A stretch of DNA of 36,850 nucleotides from an uncultured Bacteroides sp. (lineage in GTDB: Bacteria; Bacteroidota; Bacteroidia; Bacteroidales; Bacteroidaceae): the NCBI GenBank assembly GCA_900544675.1, contig UQVZ01000032.1:1-36850 (forward strand), given 5' to 3'. The notes under the pieces were generated by a model. It saw nothing but the letters and a program-made list of their open reading frames with translations, had not been told where the DNA came from and did no database searches. The translations under genes were made by a program, and so were the position numbers. Each line of letters opens with the position of its first letter. Position 1 is the first letter of the stretch. Positions 1 through 7,873 of this stretch are shown piece after piece.

Positions 1-60
1 TTTTATCAAAGACGGGCAACTAACTATGTTTTGAGCTTATATCGAACTCACGTTATTAAA

Positions 61-112
61 AAATCATCACAAATGATAAGAAAATCAGATTCCTATCATT
101 TGTGGTGATTTT
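61..112. terminator. Bidirectional hairpin terminator
   Basis: An 18-bp arm at 61-78 pairs with 94-111 with one G-T type exception, around a 15-nt loop. On the plus strand it ends in a T run; on the minus strand the A run at 58-63 becomes a T run. It sits 10 bp past the stop of the TlpA-like gene, so it probably ends the SusC/SusD/TlpA operon and could also end a plus-strand gene outside the window. Confidence 0.8.
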
Positions 113-121
113 TTATGAGGG

Positions 122-1294
122 TTATTTAAATAGCTCAGCCAGTTTTTCAGCTAAAGCTTCTCCACGCAGGTTGTCGGCTACCATTTTCCCTTCGGCGTCA
201 ATCAGGTACATGGTGGGGACGGCTCTCACTTTATACAGCTTGGCAACTCCTGTCTCGTCCAGGAAATTAGGCCATTTCAGTTGTTCTTCCTTGACGGCTT
301 TTTCCCAGTCGGCTTTCTTTTTGTCGATGGAGATGCTTATCACTTCAAATCCTTTGGCTGCATATCGGGCATAGAGTTTCTTGATGTTCGGGATTTCCTT
401 GCGGCAGGGATTGCACCACGATGCCCAAAAATCAATCAGGATGTATTTCTTGCCCTGACAAAGTTCTTGCAGACTGATTTCCTTTCCGGATGTGTCTTTT
501 ACCGTGAATTCAGGCATCTTGTCACCGGTTTTTCCTGTCGGATAGAGCTCATCTTTCACCAGTTTGCCATAATAAGAGGCTTGTGCGGCAGGCGAAAGTT
601 CTTCGTACCAAGGACGCATGCTTTCATTCATATACGAGGTGAGCGAAATCATCATCAGTGGTCCCCAATAAGAATCTTTGTTGTCCAATACGGTCTGATG
701 ATAAGCCGAGTCTACGGTCTGGAAGAAACGTTTGCTGTCTTCTTCCATCAGCTTTCCGGCTTCGCTGGCTTTCAGTTCGGCAATTTTGTTTTGGTCTTTA
801 GCCTTATAAGCTTCTTGCAGGGCTTCTATGATGGCTTTATGTTTCTGTTGGTTGCCGGCATAGAGTGAATCCATACGGTCTCGTACCTGCATCAGTGAAT
901 CGTAATGAACGGTCAGAGGTGAGCCGCTTACAGTCAATGTCTCAAGGTTGTATGCAGGCGTGCCGTTAGTGTCTTGCATGGTGACATTTCCTGTTATTTC
1001 GATGGCTGTGTTTTCCATCATCAGGCGGCGCGATCCGTAAGCGTCTTTCACCACAAGCCATACGGCACGCGGTTCTTCCATTTTGCCGGTGAATACGAAT
1101 TTACCTCCGATAGCCAGTGTATCGGCTATTGGGTCAGTTTCTTCGTGGCATACGGGAACGAGTTGCACGTGCGTACTGTCGGGCAGTCCGTTGATGCTTC
1201 CGCTGATGATGTATCCGTCTTTCGGAGCTTGTGACGTACAGGCTACCGAGAGGGTTCCCAGTAGCAGGGTTTGCATAAGATGCTTTGTTTTCAT
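122..1294 (-). CDS. TlpA-like thioredoxin lipoprotein (DUF4369-type N-terminus)
   Basis: A 390-residue exported thiol-disulfide protein. The N-terminus is a lipoprotein signal with the lipid-anchored cysteine at about C19 (SVAC). Residues 25-120 look like the DUF4369 beta-domain common in Bacteroidetes. A charged helical stretch follows at about 125-190, and the C-terminal third is an AhpC/TSA-TlpA redoxin with the WCNPC active site at 293-297. The family reduces periplasmic protein disulfides; the natural partner is unknown. It is the last gene of a minus-strand operon, 29 bp after SusD, so it probably supports folding or redox handling for that uptake system. The family assignment is firm; the link to a substrate is inference. 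Confidence 0.9.
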   Translation of the reverse strand: MKTKHLMQTLLLGTLSVACTSQAPKDGYIISGSINGLPDSTHVQLVPVCHEETDPIADTLAIGGKFVFTGKMEEPRAVWLVVKDAYGSRRLMMENTAIEITGNVTMQDTNGTPAYNLETLTVSGSPLTVHYDSLMQVRDRMDSLYAGNQQKHKAIIEALQEAYKAKDQNKIAELKASEAGKLMEEDSKRFFQTVDSAYHQTVLDNKDSYWGPLMMISLTSYMNESMRPWYEELSPAAQASYYGKLVKDELYPTGKTGDKMPEFTVKDTSGKEISLQELCQGKKYILIDFWASWCNPCRKEIPNIKKLYARYAAKGFEVISISIDKKKADWEKAVKEEQLKWPNFLDETGVAKLYKVRAVPTMYLIDAEGKMVADNLRGEALAEKLAELFK

Positions 1295-1323
1295 TCTTGT
1301 TCTGTTTTTATGTTATGAATAGT

Positions 1324-2742
1324 TTATCGTTCTACATTCTGTTGGATGCTTCCGTTTCCGGGATTATTGACAGCACCGGCGGGGAAAGGCATTGTCCACA
1401 AGTGTGAGTCCGGACGGAGGGTATAGGTTTCGCCTTCGTAAGTCTTTGTCATTGTACGGGCGTATGTGCCTTCCTGATTGAAACGCCGTGCGTCGGCGAA
1501 GGGAACGATGGAGAATATCAGTTCGTTGTCTTTCGTGCGACGGATTAGTTCGAGAGCTTCTGCCAGTGTAGATGCGGAAAGAGGTTGGTATACTTCCGGG
1601 CGGATACGGGTCTGGCGGACTGTATTGAGTACGTTCATGGCTTCACCGAAGTCGCCGTTTTGTGCCTGACGTGCCAGGCATTCGGCTTTGATGAGATAGA
1701 CTTCCGTTGTGGTCAGTCCTCCCCAGTTGAAATAACCGTTTCCTATTCCGCGATAATAGGTATCCATGTTTTCCGAATAACGTTTCCAGCGCGACATGAA
1801 GCGGGCGTCACCTTCTTCAAAGCGTTCGCCTCTCTCTATCGGAATATTCAACTCATTCGTTGTATAGTTGGGCGAATTGTTTCCACAACGGAAATAATAG
1901 TTTTCCACGTACGAATAGTCGGTAGGCGTAGGCAGGCCGGTATAATCTTCCGGATTCTCGATAGCCGTGCGATGGGCATCGTAATAAGCGTTCCAGTCAT
2001 AGAGCTGGTCGTTTTGTTCCAAAGCAAGATTGGCGTAGCGAAGTGCTTCTTCGTAGTTCATCATTTGTAGGTACACGCGCGCCAGCAGGGCGTATGCAGC
2101 ACCTAAGTTGGGGTGAAGAACGGTCATCGACTGTTCGGGCAATCCTCCGTCGATGGCTTCCTCTACCCCCCGGATGATGAAGTCATACATGGCCTGTATC
2201 GTCACTTGTTGTGAAGGTGCGTCGATATTGGCACTTGTAATAAGCGGTACGCTCAGTTTCTCGTTGGAGGTAGCTGCGTCATACGTGTCGGCATAATAAT
2301 TGGTCAGAACAAAGTAGCAAAGCGAACGGATGACTTTGGCGTAAGCGATGACTTCGGCACGCTGGGCATCGGTAGCTTCGGTTGCCGAAGGTACATTTTC
2401 GATAATCAGGTTGCACGACGAGATGGCTGCATAGAGTTGGTAATAGGTACTTTCGTCGGCATTATTCAGCAGGATACGGTCGGCGCTCTCGTCCCACATG
2501 TAGTTGGCACGGGTCAAGGTAGGACTGTTCAGGCTGGAGACCGTTACGTAATAGTCATTCAGCAAGTAAAGGGCATTGCTGATAGAAGTCTGTCCGATGG
2601 TATATTCGTCGCGAAGCAATGCCTCGTAGTCGGCAAGGGTAGTGGGAATCTTATTGCCCTTGGGCACGATGTCCAGGTAATCATTGCAGGAACAGCATGC
2701 CAGGCTGCACAGAAGTGTACATATATAAATAAGGTGTTTCAT
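1324..2742 (-). CDS. SusD/RagB-family outer-membrane substrate-binding lipoprotein
   Basis: A 472-residue surface lipoprotein. The signal sequence ends in a cysteine cluster (LACCSC, candidate lipid anchors C16-C19), followed by the typical SusD opening NDYLDIVPKG. The body carries the helical TPR-like pattern of RagB/SusD, for example GAAYALLARVYLQMMNYEEAL. The C-terminus has the family's usual ending with ARRF and LWTMPFPAG. In this family the protein caps the SusC barrel and grips the nutrient. It is 21 bp downstream of SusC and plainly co-transcribed. No glycoside hydrolase or peptidase is in the operon, so the substrate cannot be read from context. Confidence 0.93.
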   Translation of the reverse strand: MKHLIYICTLLCSLACCSCNDYLDIVPKGNKIPTTLADYEALLRDEYTIGQTSISNALYLLNDYYVTVSSLNSPTLTRANYMWDESADRILLNNADESTYYQLYAAISSCNLIIENVPSATEATDAQRAEVIAYAKVIRSLCYFVLTNYYADTYDAATSNEKLSVPLITSANIDAPSQQVTIQAMYDFIIRGVEEAIDGGLPEQSMTVLHPNLGAAYALLARVYLQMMNYEEALRYANLALEQNDQLYDWNAYYDAHRTAIENPEDYTGLPTPTDYSYVENYYFRCGNNSPNYTTNELNIPIERGERFEEGDARFMSRWKRYSENMDTYYRGIGNGYFNWGGLTTTEVYLIKAECLARQAQNGDFGEAMNVLNTVRQTRIRPEVYQPLSASTLAEALELIRRTKDNELIFSIVPFADARRFNQEGTYARTMTKTYEGETYTLRPDSHLWTMPFPAGAVNNPGNGSIQQNVER

Positions 2743-2763
2743 ATATTTTCAGTCGTTTTTTAG

Positions 2764-5700
2764 TTAGAAGTTCAAGTAGATGCCACACAGGTAATTGGGT
2801 TTGGCATATCCGCCCAACATGTATTTCACGTCATCGCTCTTGGCTGCGGTAAATACGTTTTCCATGCCCACCATGATGCGGGCGTTCCGAACGAACAGCT
2901 TTTTGCAGACGGTAGCGGGCAGGCGGTAGGTGAGCGACAGGTTTCTCAACCGCCAGTTGTCGGCGTCAAGCACATTGACCGATGAGCGGGCATACATATT
3001 ATAATAATTGTAATTATACAGTTCGCTTTCGGAAGAAATGTAACGGGGAACATCGGTATATGCTTCGTCGCCGGGCTTTTGCCAGCGGTCGGCAATATGT
3101 TTGCTTACAGGTCCCATTCCCGACAGGTAAGCGATGTTGGTATTACGCATTTTGTGTCCGCCTTCGAAAAGGAACTGGGCTGCCAGTTCCCAGTTGCGCC
3201 AGCGCAAGGTTGTATTGATGGCTCCGCTATAAACAGGCACCGTGGTTCCCAAATAAATCAAGTCGGCTATTTCGGTCGGTTCCATGTCGGTAAACAGATT
3301 GCCTTCTGCATCGTAGACTTGCGGCGTACCTGTTTCGCTCAGTCCTGCCCATTGGTAGCCGTAGATGGCGTTGTATGGGTTTCCTACCCGTGGATAAGCG
3401 GTCGGATAATCAATGACGAGGTAGGAAACGGGAGCTTCGACATTGACGTAGGTCACTTTGTTTTTGTTATATCCCAGTACACCGCCGATGTCCCATGTCC
3501 AGTCGCGTGTGCTGATAACCGTACCTGAGAGCGAGAGTTCGAATCCTTGGTTGGTCATCTTACCGTTGTTGATGGTGTACGTGCTGTATCCCCAGCCTTC
3601 GGTAGGCACCCCGTTGGTATTGGCAAGCAGGTCGGAACCTTTTTTGTTGTAGTATTCAATCGAACCGTTCAGTCGGTTTTTCAGCAGTGAGAAATCCACG
3701 CCAATATTGATGGTCGTGGTTTTCTCCCAACGCAGGTCGGGATTGGGACGGCTTTGGATGCTTCCCGAGATGCCGCCTACGTGCATGTTGTTGCTGTAAT
3801 AAGCTGTCATATAAGGAGCCGAGTCTTTGGCGATATTACCGCCGATACCGTAACTGAAACGCAGCTTGAGCATGTTAATCCAGTCGATGTCCTGTATGAA
3901 TTTCTCACGGTTGACATTCCATGCGCCGCCTACCGACCAGATAGGACGTTTCTGGTATTTCGAACCGGTGGCAAACAGATTGGTCTTGTCCCAGCGGATA
4001 CTTCCGGTTACGGTGTATTTGCCATCGTAAGTATATGCGGCATTGCCGTAGAACGAGACGTAACGGTTGGTCAGCTCGCGGATGTAAGCTGTATTATTGA
4101 TGCCGAAACTTCCCCATCCCCAGATGCTGCCCATTGTGCTTAGCGAAGCTTGGTCAATCAATGAATAGGTCAACAGGTCGGGGTCATAATTATATAAGGT
4201 ACGGTTGTCGTAGTTGTTTTTGTTCTCTCGGGTTTCGGTACCGAAGAGTGCCGTCACTTCGTGCACTCCGCCGAACGTCTTGTCGAAGTCCAGCTGCTGG
4301 CGGAAGTTGTAGGCATGGGTCACGTTTGCCGAAGTGAAGAAGATGTTTCCGTAAGGAATGTTGAAGGTGGCTGTACCGTCTCCGTTGGCCGAAGCGTATG
4401 TGTTGACGGTGTTCCGCACGCTGTATGATTCCTTGTTCTGAAGCTGTTCGGTCGTATAGTTGGCATATTCGTATTGGAAAGATGCCGTATACTTCAGCCA
4501 GTCGGTAAACTTGAAACTCAAGCGTGCAAACGTACGGTTGCTGAAGTTCCGGTTGTCTGTCAGGTTTCTTCCCAGTTCGTCCAGCGGCGTGATGTCGAGG
4601 TTATAAAGCCCGTTCGAAACCAGCGTGTTTACTTGTGAGGCATTGTAGCGGTCTTCCTGACGGTTGGTGTACGGGGTGTCGTCGTCGTTCATCAGCCTGT
4701 CGTATGGCATGTAGGTATATCCCGGCGAAAAGAGGCTGAAACTTTGTGTCGTTCCGCTTCCATAGTTCAGGTAAGTACCTACTTCCAGGGTCAGCCATTT
4801 GGTGATTTGCGTGGTGTTCTGCAGGTTGATGCCGACAGAACGGCTGTCCGAATACTTGTCGCTCATCTGTTGTCCCTGATAAGTGACCGAAGCGTTGAAG
4901 GTATTGCGCTCGCTTCCTTTCCCGATACTCAGGTTGTATTGCTGGGTGAAGGGGTTGCGGGTGCCGTAGCGTTCGATGTCGTCGTAGTAGCGGTATCCTT
5001 GCGATGCCAGGTTTGCCAGGCGTGCATTCATGTCGGCTTCCGAAAGAGTTCCGGCATAATAGCCCAGGATGGTGCGGATGCCTTGCGAGGTATAGGTGTT
5101 GTTGTCCAGCAGGCCTTGTGCGTAGGCTGCCGCCCCTTCGCCTTGCAGGTTCGGATTTTGTGCCGCCCATTCCCGTTCCAGTCCTATCATGGTGGCGGCA
5201 TCGGCAAGATACTTGTCGGCATACGTGGAATAAGGCTGTACGGTGAGGGTAGCCGAGAACGAGATGTTGAGCTGGTCTTTCCTGGCGCGTTTGGTGGTGA
5301 TGACCACGACACCGTTTGCCGCACGTGCGCCGTAGATGGAAGTTGCCGCCGCATCTTTCAGCACGGTAATGCTTTCGATGTCCTCGGGGTTGATGTCGGG
5401 CACGCTTTCTACCCAGTTCCCGTATCCGTCGTTGGTGGTTTTCTCTACCGGGAATCCGTCGATGACGTAGAGCGGAGTAGTCAGTCCGTTCATCGATGTA
5501 ACGCCACGTATCTGTCCGTCGCTGAATCCGGCCACCCGTCCTTCCAGCATCGAGCTGACGTTCGGGATGCGCTGGGTTTCCAGCTGGCCGGCATTTACTT
5601 TCGAGAAAGCTCCGGTGGCACGTTCTTTCGATATGGTCTGGTAGCCGGTCACCACCACTTCGTCCAGCAGTTCGGTGGCGGGCTGGAGGTGGATGGAATA

Positions 5701-6012
5701 GTCGGTTGCAGCCGTCAGGCGTACGCGCTGGGTTTCGTAGCCCACGAACGAAACTTCAATTTCTTCGGTCGATTTGGGAAGCGTCAGGCTGAAGTGTCCG
5801 TTGATGTCGGTGATGACGCCGGCAATGGAACTGCCTTCTGTCCCGATGACTTGTTTGACGTATGCCGCAGGGAGCGGTTCGTTGTTCTCGTCGGTCACAA
5901 TGCCGTGGATGGTGCGGTTGTACGCGTCTTGTGCCATTCCCGCCAGGGCGAGAAGCCACATTGCCGCCAGTGTAAGGAAGAAGCGGCAGGGATAGGAAAC
6001 CATTCGTCTCAT
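2764..6012 (-). CDS. SusC/RagA-family TonB-dependent outer-membrane transporter
   Basis: A 1082-residue TonB-linked outer-membrane barrel. A signal peptide at about 1-27 is followed by a carboxypeptidase-regulatory-like beta-sandwich at about 33-110 (HGIVTDENNEPLPAAYV, GHFSLTLP). The TonB-box-like segment LDEVVVTGYQ comes next, then the plug (MLEGRVAGF, PLYVIDGFP, ITVLKDAAATSIYGARAANGV), and a barrel ending in aromatic IYLNF. There is no STN domain, so it is not the type that signals through a FecR anti-sigma factor, and no sigma/anti-sigma pair is adjacent. The start is supported by a good signal peptide and a promoter about 50 bp upstream. It imports an unknown nutrient together with the SusD partner. 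Confidence 0.95.
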   Translation of the reverse strand: MRRMVSYPCRFFLTLAAMWLLALAGMAQDAYNRTIHGIVTDENNEPLPAAYVKQVIGTEGSSIAGVITDINGHFSLTLPKSTEEIEVSFVGYETQRVRLTAATDYSIHLQPATELLDEVVVTGYQTISKERATGAFSKVNAGQLETQRIPNVSSMLEGRVAGFSDGQIRGVTSMNGLTTPLYVIDGFPVEKTTNDGYGNWVESVPDINPEDIESITVLKDAAATSIYGARAANGVVVITTKRARKDQLNISFSATLTVQPYSTYADKYLADAATMIGLEREWAAQNPNLQGEGAAAYAQGLLDNNTYTSQGIRTILGYYAGTLSEADMNARLANLASQGYRYYDDIERYGTRNPFTQQYNLSIGKGSERNTFNASVTYQGQQMSDKYSDSRSVGINLQNTTQITKWLTLEVGTYLNYGSGTTQSFSLFSPGYTYMPYDRLMNDDDTPYTNRQEDRYNASQVNTLVSNGLYNLDITPLDELGRNLTDNRNFSNRTFARLSFKFTDWLKYTASFQYEYANYTTEQLQNKESYSVRNTVNTYASANGDGTATFNIPYGNIFFTSANVTHAYNFRQQLDFDKTFGGVHEVTALFGTETRENKNNYDNRTLYNYDPDLLTYSLIDQASLSTMGSIWGWGSFGINNTAYIRELTNRYVSFYGNAAYTYDGKYTVTGSIRWDKTNLFATGSKYQKRPIWSVGGAWNVNREKFIQDIDWINMLKLRFSYGIGGNIAKDSAPYMTAYYSNNMHVGGISGSIQSRPNPDLRWEKTTTINIGVDFSLLKNRLNGSIEYYNKKGSDLLANTNGVPTEGWGYSTYTINNGKMTNQGFELSLSGTVISTRDWTWDIGGVLGYNKNKVTYVNVEAPVSYLVIDYPTAYPRVGNPYNAIYGYQWAGLSETGTPQVYDAEGNLFTDMEPTEIADLIYLGTTVPVYSGAINTTLRWRNWELAAQFLFEGGHKMRNTNIAYLSGMGPVSKHIADRWQKPGDEAYTDVPRYISSESELYNYNYYNMYARSSVNVLDADNWRLRNLSLTYRLPATVCKKLFVRNARIMVGMENVFTAAKSDDVKYMLGGYAKPNYLCGIYLNF

Positions 6013-6064
6013 ATACTTTTGTGTTGTTTAAAGGTGTTATTAGTTGAATTGTGGCGCAATATTA

Positions 6065-6092
6065 CAAAGATATTTTAATATGAGAAAGCAAA
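6065..6092 (-). promoter_or_regulatory. Putative sigma-ABfr promoter of the SusC operon
   Basis: On the minus strand TATCTTTG (6072 to 6065) matches the Bacteroidetes -7 consensus TAnnTTTG. A TTTG at 6092-6089 could be the -33 element, but the 16-bp spacing is shorter than the usual 19-21. It would give a leader of roughly 45-50 nt before the SusC start. Confidence 0.55.
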
Positions 6093-6171
6093 TGGGCGAA
6101 AATGTCGGCAAGATGAAAGCAAGGCCTTCTTGTTATCGGACACGGCGGAATGATTTCCGTGGCAGCGAAAC

Positions 6172-6238
6172 GCAGACCGGCGCGGACTCTCGCAGCTGTT
6201 GTTTCATCCGCGAAAATCCGCGCCGGTCCGCATTTTTT
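6172..6238 (+). terminator. GC-rich hairpin followed by a T tract
   Basis: A 15-bp arm at 6172-6186 pairs with 6217-6231 with one mismatch and is followed by seven T on the plus strand. It reads as a plus-strand terminator, although both flanking genes (DUF6261 and SusC) run on the minus strand. On the minus strand only three T follow. It may still end DUF6261 transcripts weakly, or it may be a dispersed intergenic repeat. Confidence 0.55.
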
Positions 6239-6247
6239 TACCGTCTT

Positions 6248-7015
6248 CTAAGGTTCTTCAGTTTCTTCCGGTTCGGGAGTGGGCACGTCCGGACCGTCTC
6301 CGCCGCTGGCGGTGCCGCCCGATACGGCTGAAAGCGAGCCTACCAGGCCGTTCATCTTGTCGATGAAGGCGTTCAGCTCGTCCGTGGGCTGCACGATGGC
6401 GTAGGCGTTCACCGTCTGCGCGATTTCCTGGTAGAGGCGGTTGGCCTCGGCCACGGCATCGGCGGAACTGATGCTCTTCTGGCTGACCATTGCGCTCACC
6501 TCCTCGTTGCGCGCGTCGAAGGCTTCCTCGAAAGCGGCGTTCGCTTCGCGCAGGGCATCCACTTCGGGCGACAGTCCCAGGGTGGTGACGGCTGCTGCAT
6601 TGTCCGTCTCTTCGAGCATCGCCAGCATTCCGCGGATTTCGGCGGTCTCCTTGTTATACTCGTGGGCACGGATGCCGCGGTAGGGCGAGAGTTCTTGCGA
6701 GAGCAGTTCGGCTGCGGCGCGGCGTTCGTCGACGGGCGAAGTGACGAGCGCGTTGACCACCGAACTGATGGCGCCCAAAGCCGCATCGCGCGTCTTGTCC
6801 GCGTTGCGCATCTGCGGCGTGGTGATGAAGGCACGCTTGCGGTTGACGATGGATGCCAGCGTGTCGGATGATTCGCTGTATGCCAGCGACTTGTCCTCGA
6901 TGTGGAGGGCGGCGGGGGTTGCCTCGTTGATGTATTTCACGGCTGTGGTGTGGAAGTTGCTGCACGCGCCGATGGTCATCTGCGTCATGCCGAAAGATTG
7001 GATTTGTTTTGCCAT
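6248..7015 (-). CDS. DUF6261 family protein
   Basis: A 255-residue protein that I recognise as the Bacteroidales DUF6261 family, of unknown function. There is no signal peptide or membrane segment. It is alpha-helical and rich in Ala and Glu, with likely coiled-coil stretches at about 80-220. The last 25 residues are a low-complexity tail of Gly, Pro, Glu and Thr. By eye the gene is much more GC-rich than the SusC operon beside it, with G or C at most third positions. Upstream lies the 42-bp palindromic array and beyond that a promoter match, so the array would be its transcribed leader. The hairpin at 6172-6238 is just downstream. The family call is fairly sure; the role is unknown. Confidence 0.75.
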   Translation of the reverse strand: MAKQIQSFGMTQMTIGACSNFHTTAVKYINEATPAALHIEDKSLAYSESSDTLASIVNRKRAFITTPQMRNADKTRDAALGAISSVVNALVTSPVDERRAAAELLSQELSPYRGIRAHEYNKETAEIRGMLAMLEETDNAAAVTTLGLSPEVDALREANAAFEEAFDARNEEVSAMVSQKSISSADAVAEANRLYQEIAQTVNAYAIVQPTDELNAFIDKMNGLVGSLSAVSGGTASGGDGPDVPTPEPEETEEP

Positions 7016-7044
7016 AGTGATATGTTTTTAATGGTTACTGCTTT

Positions 7045-7287
7045 TTATGGTGTGTGTCCCGAATACAGCCTTGTTTGCACTTTCCGAGAGCTTGGCGGAG
7101 GTGAATAAGCGCATATTTCAGCGTCCGGGCCCTTGGCGGAGGCAAATAAGCGCTTATTCATCACTTCCGAGGGCCCGGCAGACATGAATAAGCGCTTATT
7201 CATCATTTCCAAGGGTTCGGCGAAGGCAAATAAGCGCTTATTCATCGTTTCCGAAGGTTCGGCAGACGTGAATAAGCGTTTATTCAT
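7045..7287 (-). CDS. Possible leader ORF with 14-residue NKRLF repeats
   Basis: From the ATG at 7287 the minus strand stays open for 80 codons. It would encode four 14-residue repeats, each starting MNKRLF, then a unique basic, Pro-rich tail. The stop lies 29 bp before the DUF6261 start. The frame stays open because the DNA repeat is 42 bp long, a multiple of three. The upstream promoter match at 7342-7372 would place this ATG as the first in the transcript. The opposite strand also encodes NKRLF repeats, because the core is a palindrome, so an open frame is weak evidence of translation. I keep it as a candidate only. Confidence 0.3.
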   Translation of the reverse strand: MNKRLFTSAEPSETMNKRLFAFAEPLEMMNKRLFMSAGPSEVMNKRLFASAKGPDAEICAYSPPPSSRKVQTRLYSGHTP

Positions 7288-7330
7288 CCTTTCCGAGGGT
7301 TCGGACGGTGCGCACAAGCGTTTATTCGGG
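7078..7330. repeat. 42-bp tandem palindromic repeat array, six units
   Basis: Units begin at 7104, 7145, 7187, 7229, 7271 and 7313, giving spacings of 41, 42, 42, 42 and 42 bp. Each has an 18-bp core of the type AATAAGCGCTTATTCATC plus a 24-bp GC-rich spacer. With the preceding ATG, unit 3 holds a perfect 20-bp palindrome. The end units are degenerate (ATATTTC in unit 1, CACAAGCG in unit 6). Spacer ends alternate between GGCGRAGGCA and GGCAGACRTG, which implies an 84-bp two-unit ancestor. The array lies between DUF6261 and its likely promoter. Confidence 0.92.
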
Positions 7331-7341
7331 TCTGCGCCTCG

Positions 7342-7372
7342 CAAAGTTAGCATAATCGGCGGATTGGGCAAC
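7342..7372 (-). promoter_or_regulatory. Putative sigma-ABfr promoter upstream of the palindrome array
   Basis: On the minus strand TAACTTTG (7349 to 7342) matches TAnnTTTG exactly, and GTTG (7372 to 7369) lies 19 bp upstream as a near -33 TTTG. Transcription would start near 7335 and run through all repeat units into DUF6261, giving a leader of about 320 nt. Confidence 0.55.
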
Positions 7373-7426
7373 GGTTTGGCGGAGAAAATCTAAGGAATTA
7401 TATCTTTTTTGATTTTTTATTCCAAA

Positions 7427-7458
7427 ACGGCTGCCCTCCATAAAAGAAAGGCAGCCGT
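7427..7458 (-). terminator. Hairpin terminator reading on the minus strand
   Basis: A perfect 9-bp stem (ACGGCTGCC at 7427-7435 with GGCAGCCGT at 7450-7458). On the minus strand it is followed by TTTT and an A/T-rich stretch. It lies downstream of the small relic frame 7525-7656 and suggests a minus-strand gene once ended here. Confidence 0.6.
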
Positions 7459-7524
7459 CATAAATTCATAGAGAATGTTCCCTAATTATACAGGATGTCT
7501 GCATGAAATATTTCTTTTATATCT

Positions 7525-7656
7525 TCAATACATTTCAAGCCCCAAAAGTCGATTTATATTCGAGGCCAGACAGAATTTAGACGCAAACGACGCTTCCAGT
7601 GTTTGAGCTATTTCACTCACTGTTTTTTTCATTAGATGATTGCTGACGAGTTTCAT
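7525..7656 (-). pseudogene. Short relic frame, possibly an AraC-type HTH fragment
   Basis: A 43-residue minus-strand frame from ATG at 7656 to TGA at 7525. Its middle, KKTVSEIAQTLEASFASKF, loosely resembles the second helix-turn-helix of AraC regulators (VSEIA...F...SYF), and it ends abruptly. A terminator follows about 65 bp downstream in the same direction. This fits the decayed 3' end of a regulator gene, but the match is short and made by eye. Confidence 0.3.
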
Positions 7657-7873
7657 ATCCTGTGAAATCATCAGAACAACTTACCATTACAAAGGCAAGT
7701 AGGCACATAAGATAAAAAATTGCGTTTCATAAAATAAGGTTTTTAAAATGAAACAAATAAATAAACATAAAATGACGTCATTTGCGAGGCAGGTTAGCAA
7801 AAAAATCTAAAAGCCAAAAACTTTATGTGATTTTTTCTATATACTTGCTCAATAACATAAAGTCACATATATT

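Larger units (their letters stand above)
7394..7873. other. Gene-poor AT-rich region
   Basis: No intact gene is visible. It holds the minus-strand terminator at 7427-7458, the relic frame at 7525-7656, a 12-bp perfect palindrome AATGACGTCATT at 7771-7782, and a 9-bp inverted pair ACTTTATGT/ACATAAAGT at 7820-7828 and 7855-7863 just before the next gene. Confidence 0.6.

Noticed and set aside
2764..6012. SusC as a sigma/anti-sigma-regulated transporter
   Set aside because: There is no STN domain in the protein and no sigma or FecR-like gene nearby.
4744..6078. A 444-codon open frame on the plus strand opposite SusC
   Set aside because: It is fully antisense to a clear SusC gene, has no recognisable domain or leader, and arises from codon bias on the real strand.
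7078..7330. CRISPR array
   Set aside because: The repeats are regular, but the spacers are similar and alternate in two types, the period is only 42 bp, the core is a full palindrome, and no cas gene is present.
7133..7393. Plus-strand NKRLF-repeat frame as a gene
   Set aside because: It starts at TTG, lies antisense to the predicted DUF6261 leader and has no upstream promoter or ribosome site. The frame follows automatically from the palindrome and the period.
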